Below, piece by piece: positions 8,028 through 16,089 of a stretch of 64,000 nucleotides of DNA; position 1 is the stretch's first letter; every line of letters starts with the position of its first letter. The DNA is from Streptomyces sp. NBC_00414 (lineage in GTDB: Bacteria; Actinomycetota; Actinomycetes; Streptomycetales; Streptomycetaceae), in contig NZ_CP107935.1 in NCBI RefSeq assembly GCF_036038375.1, forward strand, positions 1,798,001 through 1,862,000, written 5' to 3'. The notes under the pieces are model-generated. The model was not told the origin of the DNA. It saw only the letters and a program-made list of their open reading frames with translations, and ran no database searches. Position numbers and translations under genes: made by a program.

Positions 8028-8342
8028 GCCGGGTCAACGCCTCCGGCACCCGGGCACCGCTATTCGAAACTTTTCGGCCGCCCGGCCCCGGCGCCCCGGA
8101 AACACGGAAAATCCGCGCAGCCGACCCGGAGGCGGACTCACGAAACGCCTCGAAAAGCAACCACGCGGAACACGTGATACATCTCACCCGAATTTTGCGA
8201 TAATTCCGTGCCCTCTCCGACGGCTCGGGCGGGTGTACCTTTATGAGCGGAAAGTGGAATGACGAGAATGTGGGATTTCCTGGGGCCCAGAGGTCCTGGT
8301 TGACATTGCTGAGTGTGCGCGGGGACTGAGGCCCGGGAAGAG
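8028..8342 (+). promoter_or_regulatory. Divergent upstream region of GH43 and sigma-factor genes
   Basis: This 315-bp stretch has no credible gene. Its part from 8160 to 8280 is clearly less GC-rich than the surroundings (AATTTTGCGATAATTCCG, CCTTTATGAGCGGAAAG). GATAAT at 8199 is a possible -10 box, and TTGACA at 8300 looks like a -35 box but has no matching -10 at 17-18 bp. It probably holds the sigma gene promoter, but I cannot fix its position. Confidence 0.3.
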
Positions 8343-9359
8343 ATGCTGAGCGCGATGGAGACAGACACCCAGGAGCAGCAGGCCCTTCCGCTGTCTCCGG
8401 ACGACGAGTCCGACGCCCCTGAACCCGTGCTCACGTCCGACGGCGCCAGCGTCGATCAGGTCCGCGACTACCTCAAGGTGATCAGCCGCGTCCGCCTGCT
8501 CACCGCCGCGCAGGAGGTGGATCTCGCCAGACGGATCGAGGCCGGCCTCTTCGCGCAGCGGAAGCTCGACGAGGAACACGCTCTGGACCCGGTGTTCCGG
8601 CAGGAGCTGACCGCGGTCGCCGAGGACGGTCTCCGGGCGAAGTCCCACCTCACCGAGGCGAACCTCAGGCTGGTCGTGTCCATAGCCAAGCGCTACACGA
8701 GGCGCGGGCTCAACTTCCTGGACCTGATCCAGGAGGGCAACACGGGTCTGATCCGGGCCGTCGAGAAGTTCGACTACGTCAAGGGATTCAAGTTCTCGAC
8801 CTACGCGACCTGGTGGATCCGGCAGGCGATTTCACGCGCTCTGGCCGATCAGAGCCGCACCATCCGTATTCCGGTCCACGCGGTGGAAGCGATCAACAAA
8901 GTGGCCCGACTGCGTCGGGAATTGATCCAGGAGCTGGGCGTCGAGCCCACGGTGGAGCAGATCGCGGAAAAACTGGATCTACCCGTATCGAAGATCGTGG
9001 AACTCGACACCTACATCAAGGAACCCGTCTCCCTGCATATGCCGCTGGGCGAGGAGGGCGGCACCGAACTCGGTGACGTGATCGAGGACAGTGAGAGTGT
9101 CTCCCCCTTCGACGCGGTGTCGTTCCGTCTCCTCAGGGACACCATCCAGACCGTCCTGTCCCATATGACCCCGCGCGAAGCGGGCATCATCACCCTCCGC
9201 TACGGGCTCCTGGACGGCCAGGCGAAGACCCTGGAGGAGATCGGCCAGGTCTACGGGGTCACCCGTGAGCGCATCCGCCAGATCGAGTCCAAGACGATGT
9301 CGAAGCTGCGCCACCCGTCGCGCTCGCAGGCACTGCAGGACTACGTGGGCCTGGGCTGA
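8343..9359 (+). CDS. RNA polymerase sigma-70 family factor, group 2 (HrdA/C/D-like)
   Basis: A primary-like sigma factor of 338 residues that directs core RNA polymerase to promoters. Region 1.2 ([32 protein letters not shown]), region 2 with the RNAP-binding and -10 reading helix ([36 protein letters not shown]), region 3, and region 4.2 ([30 protein letters not shown]) are all intact. The long acidic region 1.1 of essential HrdB is absent, so it belongs with the dispensable Hrd paralogues; I cannot say which. The start is uncertain: ATG 8343 has GGAAG very close, ATG 8355 is the alternative, and the frame opens at GTG 8313. Convergent with the LLM gene. Confidence 0.9.
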   Translation: MLSAMETDTQEQQALPLSPDDESDAPEPVLTSDGASVDQVRDYLKVISRVRLLTAAQEVDLARRIEAGLFAQRKLDEEHALDPVFRQELTAVAEDGLRAKSHLTEANLRLVVSIAKRYTRRGLNFLDLIQEGNTGLIRAVEKFDYVKGFKFSTYATWWIRQAISRALADQSRTIRIPVHAVEAINKVARLRRELIQELGVEPTVEQIAEKLDLPVSKIVELDTYIKEPVSLHMPLGEEGGTELGDVIEDSESVSPFDAVSFRLLRDTIQTVLSHMTPREAGIITLRYGLLDGQAKTLEEIGQVYGVTRERIRQIESKTMSKLRHPSRSQALQDYVGLG

Positions 9360-9419
9360 GCCCCGCCCACTCGCCCGCGGAGGAGCGGAAAGCCCCGCCG
9401 CGAACGAGCCGGCGCACTC

Positions 9420-10547
9420 TCACCTCTGTCGCCACTCCTCCGCCAGCAGCTCGTACGAGCGGACCCGGTCCGCGTGGTCGTGGGTGATGGTGGTGATCAG
9501 CAGCTCGTCGGCCCCGGTGGCCTCCCGCAGTTGTTCCAGTTGCCCGGCGACCCGGCTCGGGGAGCCGACGAACTGGGTGTCGAGCCGGTCCTGGACCAGC
9601 GCCCGGTCCGCGTCGGTCCAGACATGGGCGCGGGCCTCGTCGGGAGTGGGGAAGGGGATCGCGCCCTCCGCCGTGCGGATGCTGCGCACCCACGGACCGT
9701 ATCCGGCGGCCAGTTCACGGGCTCGCGCGTCGTCCTCGGCGACCACGACGTCGGCCGAGACGCTCACATACGGCTTGTCGAGTACGTCGGAGGGCTGGAA
9801 CGCGGCCCGGTAGGCCTCGACCGCCTCCAGTACGGTCCCCGGACTGACGTGGTAGTTCGCCGCGAACCGCAGGCCGCCCCGGCCCGCGACCTCGGCGCTC
9901 TCACCACCGCTGCTGCCCAGGATCCACACCTGGACGTCGGCGCCCTCACCCGGGACCACATGGGCCTCGACGCCGTCCGGCGACCGGTAGGTGCCGGCCA
10001 GCAGCGCGAGGATGTCGTCGATCTGCTCGCCGTACTCCTGCGACTCGGCGTTCGGCTGCTTGAGCAGTCTCAGCTGGAGCGCGACGCGGGGCGAGCCGAG
10101 CAGGTGCGCGAAGGAGAACTTCGGCGGGATCAGCAGGCCGTTCGGGGCGCGGCCGTCCACGACCGGCGTCGCGTCCGGCAGGGGTTCGGCGGGTCCGCCG
10201 GGCGGTCGGCCGCCGGAGCGGCCGAGGCCCAGGTCGAGGCGCCCGGGATGGAGCGCGTCGATCAGTCCGAACTCCTCGACCGTGGACAGGGCGGTGCGGT
10301 GGCCCAGTTGTACGGCTCCGGAGCCGAGCCGGATCGTCGAGGTCGCGGACGCGGTGAGCGCGAGCACGACCGCCGGGGAGGTGCCGGCCACTCCGGGGTT
10401 CAGGTGGTGCTCGGCGAACCAGTAGCGCGAGTAGCCCAGTTGTTCGCTCCGCCGGGCCAGGTCGATGGAGTTGCGCAGCGCGTCGGCCGCGGTGGAGCCG
10501 GACGACACCGGGACCAGGTCCAGGACGCCGAGAGGGATGTCTGACAT
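9420..10547 (-). CDS. LLM-class flavin-dependent oxidoreductase (MsnO8-like), cluster gene 4
   Basis: A 375-residue TIM-barrel protein of the bacterial luciferase-like family, which uses reduced FMN or F420. Family features are PLGVLDLVPVSSGSTAADALRNSIDLARRSEQLGYSRYWFAEHHLNPGVAGTSP near the N-terminus, RLGSGAVQLGHRTALSTVEEFGLIDALHPGRLDLGLGRSG, and VWILGSSGGESAEVAGRGGLRFAANYH for the flavin phosphate region. It is the last of four consecutive LLM genes on this strand, 15 bp after the previous one. The shared leader peptide upstream suggests sulfur-compound use, but the substrate is not evident. Confidence 0.85.
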   Translation of the reverse strand: MSDIPLGVLDLVPVSSGSTAADALRNSIDLARRSEQLGYSRYWFAEHHLNPGVAGTSPAVVLALTASATSTIRLGSGAVQLGHRTALSTVEEFGLIDALHPGRLDLGLGRSGGRPPGGPAEPLPDATPVVDGRAPNGLLIPPKFSFAHLLGSPRVALQLRLLKQPNAESQEYGEQIDDILALLAGTYRSPDGVEAHVVPGEGADVQVWILGSSGGESAEVAGRGGLRFAANYHVSPGTVLEAVEAYRAAFQPSDVLDKPYVSVSADVVVAEDDARARELAAGYGPWVRSIRTAEGAIPFPTPDEARAHVWTDADRALVQDRLDTQFVGSPSRVAGQLEQLREATGADELLITTITHDHADRVRSYELLAEEWRQR

Positions 10548-10562
10548 GGGTGGGGGTGCTCC

Positions 10563-11654
10563 TCAGCGGTCGGCGGCGACGGGTACCGGCGTGGGTCCGG
10601 TCTGCACCGGGCCCCAGGGGAACGGCGGGTCGGGGATCTCGCGGCGCAGCACCGGGGCGATGGCCGACTGGAAGAGCGCGAGCGAGTCGCGGTGCCGGGT
10701 GTCCGTCAGTCCACCGGCGTCCGCGTGCAGATGCAGCACGGTGTGTCCGAACCGTTCGTGGTAGCGGTGCACTTTCTCGATGATCTGCTGCGGGCTGCCG
10801 ATGAGCGCCGAGCTGCGCTCCACGAAGTCCTCCAGGGTGGCGAAGACCGGCTCCAGACCGAGCCGCTTCTGGAACGCCAACTGACCCTCGAAGACCGGCC
10901 GGTAGGCGCTGATCGCCTCCTGTGACGTACGGGCCGCGTAGTAGCCCGCGGTCCCGGCGCCGACCGCGATACGGGCCGGGTCGTGGCCGTGGAACTCCCA
11001 GCGTTCGCGGTAGTACCGGATCAACTCGGCGTACGGCTCGATGGGGTTGGTGACGTTCGCCGAGAAGAGCGGGTCTCCGTAGCGGGCGGCGAGGTCCACG
11101 GACTCCTTGCTCGTGGCGCTGCCGTGCCAGACGCGGATGGGCTGTTGGAGCGGTCTGGGCCATACCTCCGCGTCGACCAGTTCCGGGCGGAAGCGGGTCT
11201 CCGCCGTCACCTTGTCCTGCCGCCAGAGCTGCCGGAACACCTCGTAGCTCTCGGCGTTGCGGTCCCACTGATCCTCAGGGGTGACGTGGAACAGGTCGCG
11301 CTGGGCGGCCCCGTTGCCCTTGCCGATGATCAGTTCGAGGCGTCCGCCGGACAGGTGGTCAAGGGTCGCGTAGTCCTCGTACGCGCGCACCGGATCGAGG
11401 AGGCTGAGGGTGGTCACCGCCGTGAACAGGCGGATCCGGGAGGTGAGTGCGGCGATGTGGCTGAGGACGACGGGCGGCGAGGAGGAGATGAAAGGGCGCT
11501 CGTGCCGCTCCCCCACGCCGAAGCCGTCGAAGCCCAGCTCCTCGGCGAGCAGGGCGTTGTCGAGGACTTCGCGGAAGCGGGCGGCGGTGGACTTCTGGAC
11601 GCCTGTCACCGGGTCCGGCGCGTGCACGATCAGGGTGATGGCCAGGAATTTCAT
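10563..11654 (-). CDS. LLM-class flavin-dependent oxidoreductase, cluster gene 3
   Basis: A 363-residue luciferase-like monooxygenase. MKFLAITLIVHAPDPVTG at the N-terminus, FDGFGVGERHERPFISSSPPVVLSHIAALTSRIRLFTAVTTLSLLDPVRAYEDYATLDHLSGGRLELIIGKGN and VWHGSATSKESVDLAARYGDPLFSANV are the family signatures. The open frame runs on to 12986 as a shadow of the neighbour. The ATG at 11654 overlaps the stop codon of the upstream gene by 4 bp (ATGA), so the two are translationally coupled. Confidence 0.85.
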   Translation of the reverse strand: MKFLAITLIVHAPDPVTGVQKSTAARFREVLDNALLAEELGFDGFGVGERHERPFISSSPPVVLSHIAALTSRIRLFTAVTTLSLLDPVRAYEDYATLDHLSGGRLELIIGKGNGAAQRDLFHVTPEDQWDRNAESYEVFRQLWRQDKVTAETRFRPELVDAEVWPRPLQQPIRVWHGSATSKESVDLAARYGDPLFSANVTNPIEPYAELIRYYRERWEFHGHDPARIAVGAGTAGYYAARTSQEAISAYRPVFEGQLAFQKRLGLEPVFATLEDFVERSSALIGSPQQIIEKVHRYHERFGHTVLHLHADAGGLTDTRHRDSLALFQSAIAPVLRREIPDPPFPWGPVQTGPTPVPVAADR

Positions 11655-13060
11655 GAGGCGGCTGCCCGCTCGGCCTGCGGCGCGGAGTCGGCGGAACCGG
11701 ACCGGGCGGAGGGCCGGGCCAGTCCCAGGTGGTCGCGCAGGGTCGTGCCCTCGTACTCCGTGCGGAAGACGCCGCGCTCCTGGAGCAGCGGGACGACGGT
11801 GTCGGCGAAGACGTCGAGGCCGCCGGGGGTGATGTGCGGGACGAGGATGAACCCGTCGCTGGCGTCGGCCTGCACGAACTCGTTGATCGTGTCCGCGACC
11901 GTCGCCGGGGAGCCGACGAAGGCCTGCCGGCTGCCCGTCTCGATGACCAGGTCGCGGATCGACCACTTGTTGGCCGCGGCCAGCTCCCGCCACTCGCGGG
12001 CGGTGGCCAGCGGGTCGCGGTACATCCGCACCTGGGCCCGGCCGCGGGCGAGGGTGTGCTCTCCGAGGTCGGGGTCGATGTCGGGCAGCGGCCCGTCCGG
12101 GTCGTACCCGGACAGGTCGCGGTTCCAGACGAACTCCAGGTGCTTGAGCGCGGTCGCCCCGCTGACCTGCTGCCGGCGCACCTCGTGGGCCAGTTCCTGG
12201 GCCTCGGCGTCCGTGTCGCCCAGGACGAAGGTCGCGGCGGGCAGGATCAGCAGCTGGTCGGGGGTACGGCCGTGGCGGGCCAGCCGGCCCTTGACGTCCG
12301 TGTAGAACTCCTGGCCCTCCTTGAGGGTGGCGTACCGGCTGAAGATCGCGTCGGCGCCGGCCGCGGCGAACTCGCGGCCCTCCTCGGAGTCGCCGGCCTG
12401 GAAGATCACCGGGCGGCCCTGCGGGGAGCGGGGGACGTTGAACCGCCCCTCGATGTCGAAGTGCTGCCCCTGGTGGACGAAGGCTCCGGCCTTGGCGTCG
12501 CGCAGGAACGTGCCGGTCTCCTGGTCGGCGACGATCTCGTCCCCGCGCCAGGAGTCGAAGAGCTCGTTCGCGGTGGCCAGGAACTCCTTGGCCCGGGAGT
12601 AGCGCTCCTCCTTCGGGAGGAAGCCGCCGCGGCGGAAGTTCTCGCCGGTGAAGGCGTCCCAGGAGGTGACGACGTTCCAGGCGGCGCGTCCGTCGGAGAG
12701 GTGGTCGAGGCTCGCGAACTGCCGGGCCACCTCGTAGGGCTCGTTGAACGTGGAGTTGATGGTGCCGGTCAGTCCGAGGCGTTCGGTGACGGCGGCGAGC
12801 GCGGACAGGACGGTGAAGGTGTCGGGCCGGCCGACGACGTCCAAGTCGTATATCCGGCCGCCCTGTTCGCGCAGGCGCAGGCCTTCGGCGAGGAACAGGA
12901 AGTCGAACTTGGCGCGTTCGGCGGTGCGCGCGAAATGGGCGAAGGAGCTGAACTCGATGTGGCTGCCGGCTTCGGGGTCGCTCCACACGGTGGTGTTGTT
13001 GACGCCGGGGAAGTGGGCCGCGAGGTGGATCTGCTTGACGGGCTTGCGGGGCTCGCTCAT
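11651..13060 (-). CDS. NtaA/SnaA/DszA-type flavin-dependent monooxygenase, cluster gene 2
   Basis: A 469-residue FMN-dependent monooxygenase of the NtaA/SnaA/DszA/SoxA branch (nitrilotriacetate, dibenzothiophene sulfone, dimethyl sulfide and related oxidations). Typical segments are KQIHLAAHFPGVNNTTVWSDPEAGSHIEFSSFAHFARTAERAKFDFLFLAEGLRL, LGLTGTINSTFNEPYEVARQFASLDHLSDGRAAWNVVTSWDAFTGENFRRGGFLP and PVIFQAGDSEEGREFAAAGADAIF. The length and the conserved NVVTS are normal for the family. It is coupled to gene 3 by a 4-bp overlap and follows gene 1 after 19 bp. The context suggests an organosulfur compound as substrate, by inference. Confidence 0.88.
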   Translation of the reverse strand: MSEPRKPVKQIHLAAHFPGVNNTTVWSDPEAGSHIEFSSFAHFARTAERAKFDFLFLAEGLRLREQGGRIYDLDVVGRPDTFTVLSALAAVTERLGLTGTINSTFNEPYEVARQFASLDHLSDGRAAWNVVTSWDAFTGENFRRGGFLPKEERYSRAKEFLATANELFDSWRGDEIVADQETGTFLRDAKAGAFVHQGQHFDIEGRFNVPRSPQGRPVIFQAGDSEEGREFAAAGADAIFSRYATLKEGQEFYTDVKGRLARHGRTPDQLLILPAATFVLGDTDAEAQELAHEVRRQQVSGATALKHLEFVWNRDLSGYDPDGPLPDIDPDLGEHTLARGRAQVRMYRDPLATAREWRELAAANKWSIRDLVIETGSRQAFVGSPATVADTINEFVQADASDGFILVPHITPGGLDVFADTVVPLLQERGVFRTEYEGTTLRDHLGLARPSARSGSADSAPQAERAAAS

Positions 13061-13079
13061 GTTCGTGGGTCCTTCCGGC

Positions 13080-14357
13080 TCAGGCGGTGGTGACGGCGTC
13101 GGCGGCCACGGCTTCGGGGGCGGCGTAGCGGTTGGCCGGGCGGTCGAGCCCGAGCAGCCCGCGCAGGGTGTCGGCCTCGTACGCGTGCCGGAAGACGCCC
13201 CGGCGCTGGAGTTCGGGGACCAGGCCCCGGGTGATCGCGGGGAGGTCGTGACCGGCGACGGCGGGGCGCAGCCGGAAGCCGGTGAGCCCGGCCTCGCTCA
13301 ACTCCTGGAGCAGGTCGGCCAGTTCGACCGGGGTGCCGGTGAAGATCCGGGCGTCGCTCGTGTACGGGTACCCCGCGAGGGCGTCGAGCCGCTCCTTGCG
13401 GGCCGCGGCCTCGGCGGGGTCGTCGTCCAGGAGGACGACCAGGTCGCCGAAGAGGTGCAGGGTCTCCCCGGCCCGCCCGGCCGCGTCCTGTTCGGCGCGC
13501 ACCGCGGCCACGATCGTCCGGGCCTGCCCGATGTCGTGCGGGGTGACGAACCCGAGGTCGGCGGAGCGGCCGAGGAGCCGGAACGGCGCGCCGGTCACGG
13601 TCTCGTGGGCGAGCGCACCGACCAGCGGCTGGCCCTGCGGGGGCCTGGGGGTGATCGAGGGTCCCTTGACGCTGAAGTGCTTGCCCTCGAAGTCGATGTA
13701 GTGCAGCTTGTCCCGGTCCACGAACCGGCCGGTGGCGACGTCCCGGATCTCCGCGCCGTCCTCCCAACTGTCCCACAGCCGCCGTACCGCTTCGACGTGG
13801 TCGGCCGCCTCGTCGAAGAGGTCGACCGTCAGCTCCCGCACCTCGGGGCTGCCCAGGTCCTCGATACGGAACGAGGGGAGCGTACGGCGGCCGAAGTGCG
13901 CGGCCTCGTTCCGGCGGGCCGACACCTGCACCCGGACGCCCGCGCGGCCGGTGCTCACATAGTCGAGCGTGGCGATGGCCTTCGAAATGTGGAAGGGCTC
14001 CGTGTGGGTGGCCACCACGGTCGGCAGCAGACCTATGTGGCTGGTCAGCGGTGCGACGCGGGCGGCGATGAGGACGGCGTCGAGACGGCCGCGGACCTGG
14101 TCGGTCCGTCCGTCGGGTTCGGTGAAGTGCGAGGACTGGAGGCCGAGGGCGTCCTCGATGGTCACGAAGTCGAGCAGGCCGCGTTCGGCCTCGGTGACGA
14201 GGTCCGTCCAGTAGCCGGCGGTGAGCAGGTCACGGGGGCGGGCAACCGGTTCGCGCCAGGCGGCGGGGTGCCAGCCCGCGCCGTCGAGCGCCACGGCGAG
14301 GTGCAGGGCGGCGCTGTGGGGAGTTGGTGAGGGCAGGGCAGAGGGTGCTGAGGACAC
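13080..14357 (-). CDS. LLM-class flavin-dependent oxidoreductase, cluster gene 1
   Basis: About 425 residues of the luciferase-like fold (LHLAVALDGAGWHPAAWREPVARP; DFVTIEDALGLQSSHF; HIGLLPTVVATHTEPFHISKAIATLDYVSTGRAGVRVQVSARR; DLGFVTPHDIGQARTIVAAVR). I choose the GTG start at 14357 because AGGAAG lies 9 bp before it; a longer reading to ATG 14402 would add 15 residues and overlap the leader hairpin. It heads the four-gene LLM cluster and follows a leader-peptide gene by 76 bp. Confidence 0.82.
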   Translation of the reverse strand: MSSAPSALPSPTPHSAALHLAVALDGAGWHPAAWREPVARPRDLLTAGYWTDLVTEAERGLLDFVTIEDALGLQSSHFTEPDGRTDQVRGRLDAVLIAARVAPLTSHIGLLPTVVATHTEPFHISKAIATLDYVSTGRAGVRVQVSARRNEAAHFGRRTLPSFRIEDLGSPEVRELTVDLFDEAADHVEAVRRLWDSWEDGAEIRDVATGRFVDRDKLHYIDFEGKHFSVKGPSITPRPPQGQPLVGALAHETVTGAPFRLLGRSADLGFVTPHDIGQARTIVAAVRAEQDAAGRAGETLHLFGDLVVLLDDDPAEAAARKERLDALAGYPYTSDARIFTGTPVELADLLQELSEAGLTGFRLRPAVAGHDLPAITRGLVPELQRRGVFRHAYEADTLRGLLGLDRPANRYAAPEAVAADAVTTA

Positions 14358-14394
14358 GGGACGTGCCTTCCTGATCGACCGTAGGGGAGAGCCG

Positions 14395-14413
14395 GCCCTC
14401 ACCGGACGAGGGC
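14395..14413 (-). promoter_or_regulatory. Hairpin between leader peptide and LLM operon (candidate attenuator)
   Basis: GCCCTC and GAGGGC form a 6-bp perfect stem around a 7-nt loop, 20 bp after the leader stop codon and before the first LLM ribosome site. No U-tract follows, so a classical intrinsic terminator is not supported. It could take part in alternative folding or Rho-dependent control. Confidence 0.35.
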
Positions 14414-14433
14414 AGAGCCGCGAGACGTACGGG

Positions 14434-14556
14434 TCAGGGACGACAGAGCGCGCCGGCGATGCGCAGGAGGTCGATGTGCGGCCGGGTGTAAAGGCGGACG
14501 CGGCGCCTCGGGGCGATCTCGGGAACGTGGAGGCGGGGCACGGGGCGTGGTCGCAC
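14434..14556 (-). CDS. Putative regulatory leader peptide (HxDLxR...C family)
   Basis: A 40-residue open frame, GTG at 14556 with GGAGGTG 6 bp upstream, ending with YTRPHIDLLRIAGALCRP. The HIDLLRIAGALC block matches the short actinobacterial leader peptides (consensus R-H-x-D-L-x-R-V-x-x-A-x-C) found just upstream of sulfate, sulfonate and cysteine genes, where translation of the C-terminal Cys codon can sense cysteine supply. Here it sits 77 bp ahead of four flavin monooxygenase genes on the same strand. The N-terminal half (RPRPVPRLHVPEIAPRRR) is longer than usual; translation could also start further in. The role in attenuation is inferred from the family. Confidence 0.65.
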   Translation of the reverse strand: MRPRPVPRLHVPEIAPRRRVRLYTRPHIDLLRIAGALCRP

Positions 14557-15022
14557 GTGCGTCACCTCCGTCCCTGCGGCTCGGCGGACCCGCGTCCGGC
14601 CGGCCTCGTTCGCGGTCCCGTGATCGGGCGCCGTCTGCTCGTCGACGCACACAACAGTACGGCTGTTCCTTTTCTTCCGGCAGACGGTAATTGATCTCGG
14701 AAGTCCGGGGACGGCTCGGCCCGCGGTCCGGCTGCCCACGTACTGACCGGTCCGGCTGCCCACGTACTGAGACGTCGTCTCGCCTTCTTGACGACCTCAC
14801 TCAGCGCACCGACACTTGCGGGGACGGTCACGATTGTCAGCGCCCGTCGGACGGAGTCCTTCCCGTCCGTGCGGTCATCGGCCCCGGCCCGCTGGCAGGC
14901 AACCCTTCCACCGCGACGGGGTGCCCCGGGTGACGACCGGGTTCCGCCGGTGCGGCGGGACAAGCGTGGTCCCGCCTCGTGCGGGCCAGGACCGGGACGG
15001 GTGGGAATTGCCCAGGAACGGC
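14557..15022. other. Divergent control region between two leader-peptide genes
   Basis: A 466-bp stretch with no credible gene; the open frames across it are shadow translations without ribosome sites. It separates the minus-strand leader/LLM operon from the plus-strand leader/reductase gene, so it must hold both promoters. A less GC-rich patch at 14640-14700 (ACAACAGTACGGC, CTTTTCTTCC, GGTAATTGATCTC) and a 24-bp tandem duplication at 14724-14771 are the only structures I see. Confidence 0.4.
14724..14771. repeat. 24-bp tandem duplication in the divergent control region
   Basis: Two head-to-tail copies of a 24-bp unit containing GGTCCGGCTGCCCACGTACT, identical except for the last base. Position upstream of the leader/LLM operon promoter region makes it a candidate binding site pair for a regulator. 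Confidence 0.7.
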
Positions 15023-15073
15023 TTGACGAGGCGACTGCACATCGATCTGTTGCGCGTCTCCAGCGCTTACTAG
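15023..15073 (+). CDS. Second putative leader peptide, lacking the terminal cysteine
   Basis: A 16-residue frame read from TTG 15023 (AGGAA 5 bp upstream): MTRRLHIDLLRVSSAY followed by TAG. The RxHIDLLRVSSA core is the same family as the minus-strand leader 360 bp away, but the position normally occupied by Cys is Tyr and the stop follows at once. It lies 119 bp ahead of the glutathionyl-hydroquinone-reductase-like gene. The short length and TTG start make this less certain than its partner; the motif match is the main evidence. Confidence 0.5.
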   Translation: MTRRLHIDLLRVSSAY

Positions 15074-15192
15074 TCCACCGCCGGTCCGTTGGATCCGGGC
15101 CTGTTGGACCTGCACGACACAGCGCAGTCACTCCGTTTCGCCACTGGTGCCCACAAGGCGGCCAGGGCTTCCGCGATTCCCTCTGGAGAGCC

Positions 15193-15990
15193 ATGCCCGA
15201 GACAGTTTCCCGCGGTGCGAGCACAGGTACCTTCGCGACGGCCGCACGTACGCCGGTCACCGACACACCCGCCTGTAGTGGGGCCGCACCGAGCGCGACC
15301 GCACGCCCGCACCGCTTCCGCGGCCGCATAGGCGTCGGCCTCGCCGGCGGCTTCTACCCGGCGGCGCACCGCTATCAGCTGTATCTGTCCGAAGGCTGTC
15401 AGCGTTCGCTGCGCGTCTCGATCACCCTCGCCCTGCTGGGACTTGAGAACTCCACGGCCACCACGGTCCTGACCCGCCCCGCCGAGACACCCGACGCCTT
15501 CGCCGCGCTGCGCCGGGCCTACGAGGCGACCTGGCACCACTACGACGGCCCGCTCACCGCGCCCGCGCTGTGCGACCGGTGGAGCGGACGCGTCGTCAGC
15601 AACCACACGCCCGACATCCTGCGCGACCTCGCCGACCTCGCGGAACTCGCCGACCTCCGGGACGGCGAAGGGCCCTGTCCGCCCGCGCTGCGGCCACCGG
15701 CCCTGGCCGCCGAGATCGACGCCCTGCGTGAACTCCTCGACCGGGACGTCACTCCGACCGCCCCGCCCCATGCCAGGGCGGCGACCCTGACCCTGCTCGA
15801 TCACCAACTGTCTGTGAACACCCACGCGTTGGGTGACGCGATCACCGCCGCGGACGTCGACCTCTGGGTCGCGCTCACCCACCTCGGCACGGATGGCGGC
15901 GCCCGGTCCGCGTACCCCCACCTGGATCGGTACGTCCGGCGTCTCGGCCGGCACCCGGCCTTCCTCGGCAGTGGGCGGACGGGGCGTTAG
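15193..15990 (+). CDS. Glutathionyl-hydroquinone reductase-like (xi-class GST) protein, divergent
   Basis: A 265-residue protein resembling the YqjG/ECM4 family of thiol transferases, which reduce glutathionyl- or mycothiyl-hydroquinones. FYPAAHRYQLYLSEGCQRSLRVSITLALLGLE matches the thioredoxin-fold part around the active-site cysteine, LRRAYEATWHHYDGPLTAPALCDRWSGRVVSNHTPDILRDL the cis-proline and substrate segment, and DDLWVALTHLGTD-like helices the GST C-domain (ITAADVDLWVALTHLG). The usual C-P-W-A active site reads C-Q-R-S here, and the protein is about 60 residues shorter than YqjG. Start ATG 15193 follows GGAGAG. The upstream leader peptide suggests sulfur-responsive expression. Confidence 0.65.
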   Translation: MPETVSRGASTGTFATAARTPVTDTPACSGAAPSATARPHRFRGRIGVGLAGGFYPAAHRYQLYLSEGCQRSLRVSITLALLGLENSTATTVLTRPAETPDAFAALRRAYEATWHHYDGPLTAPALCDRWSGRVVSNHTPDILRDLADLAELADLRDGEGPCPPALRPPALAAEIDALRELLDRDVTPTAPPHARAATLTLLDHQLSVNTHALGDAITAADVDLWVALTHLGTDGGARSAYPHLDRYVRRLGRHPAFLGSGRTGR

Positions 15991-16089
15991 AGCCCTGCCC
16001 GGCCACCGTTGCGAACACGGTGTTTCCGTTCTGCGAACAGGAGGCCGCAGCCGACGACACGCCTCGCCCGCCGGTGTGAGCATGTCCGC

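Noticed and set aside
8300..8328. TTGACA -35 before the sigma gene.
   Set aside because: No -10 box at a suitable distance; GC-rich downstream sequence.
9420..14357. LLM genes as a bioluminescence (luxAB) operon.
   Set aside because: No luxCDE-like genes; sequences fit NtaA/MsnO8-type monooxygenases and the upstream leader is sulfur-linked.
14557..15022. SAM or other riboswitch between the divergent operons.
   Set aside because: No conserved riboswitch core found; leader peptides explain the region better.
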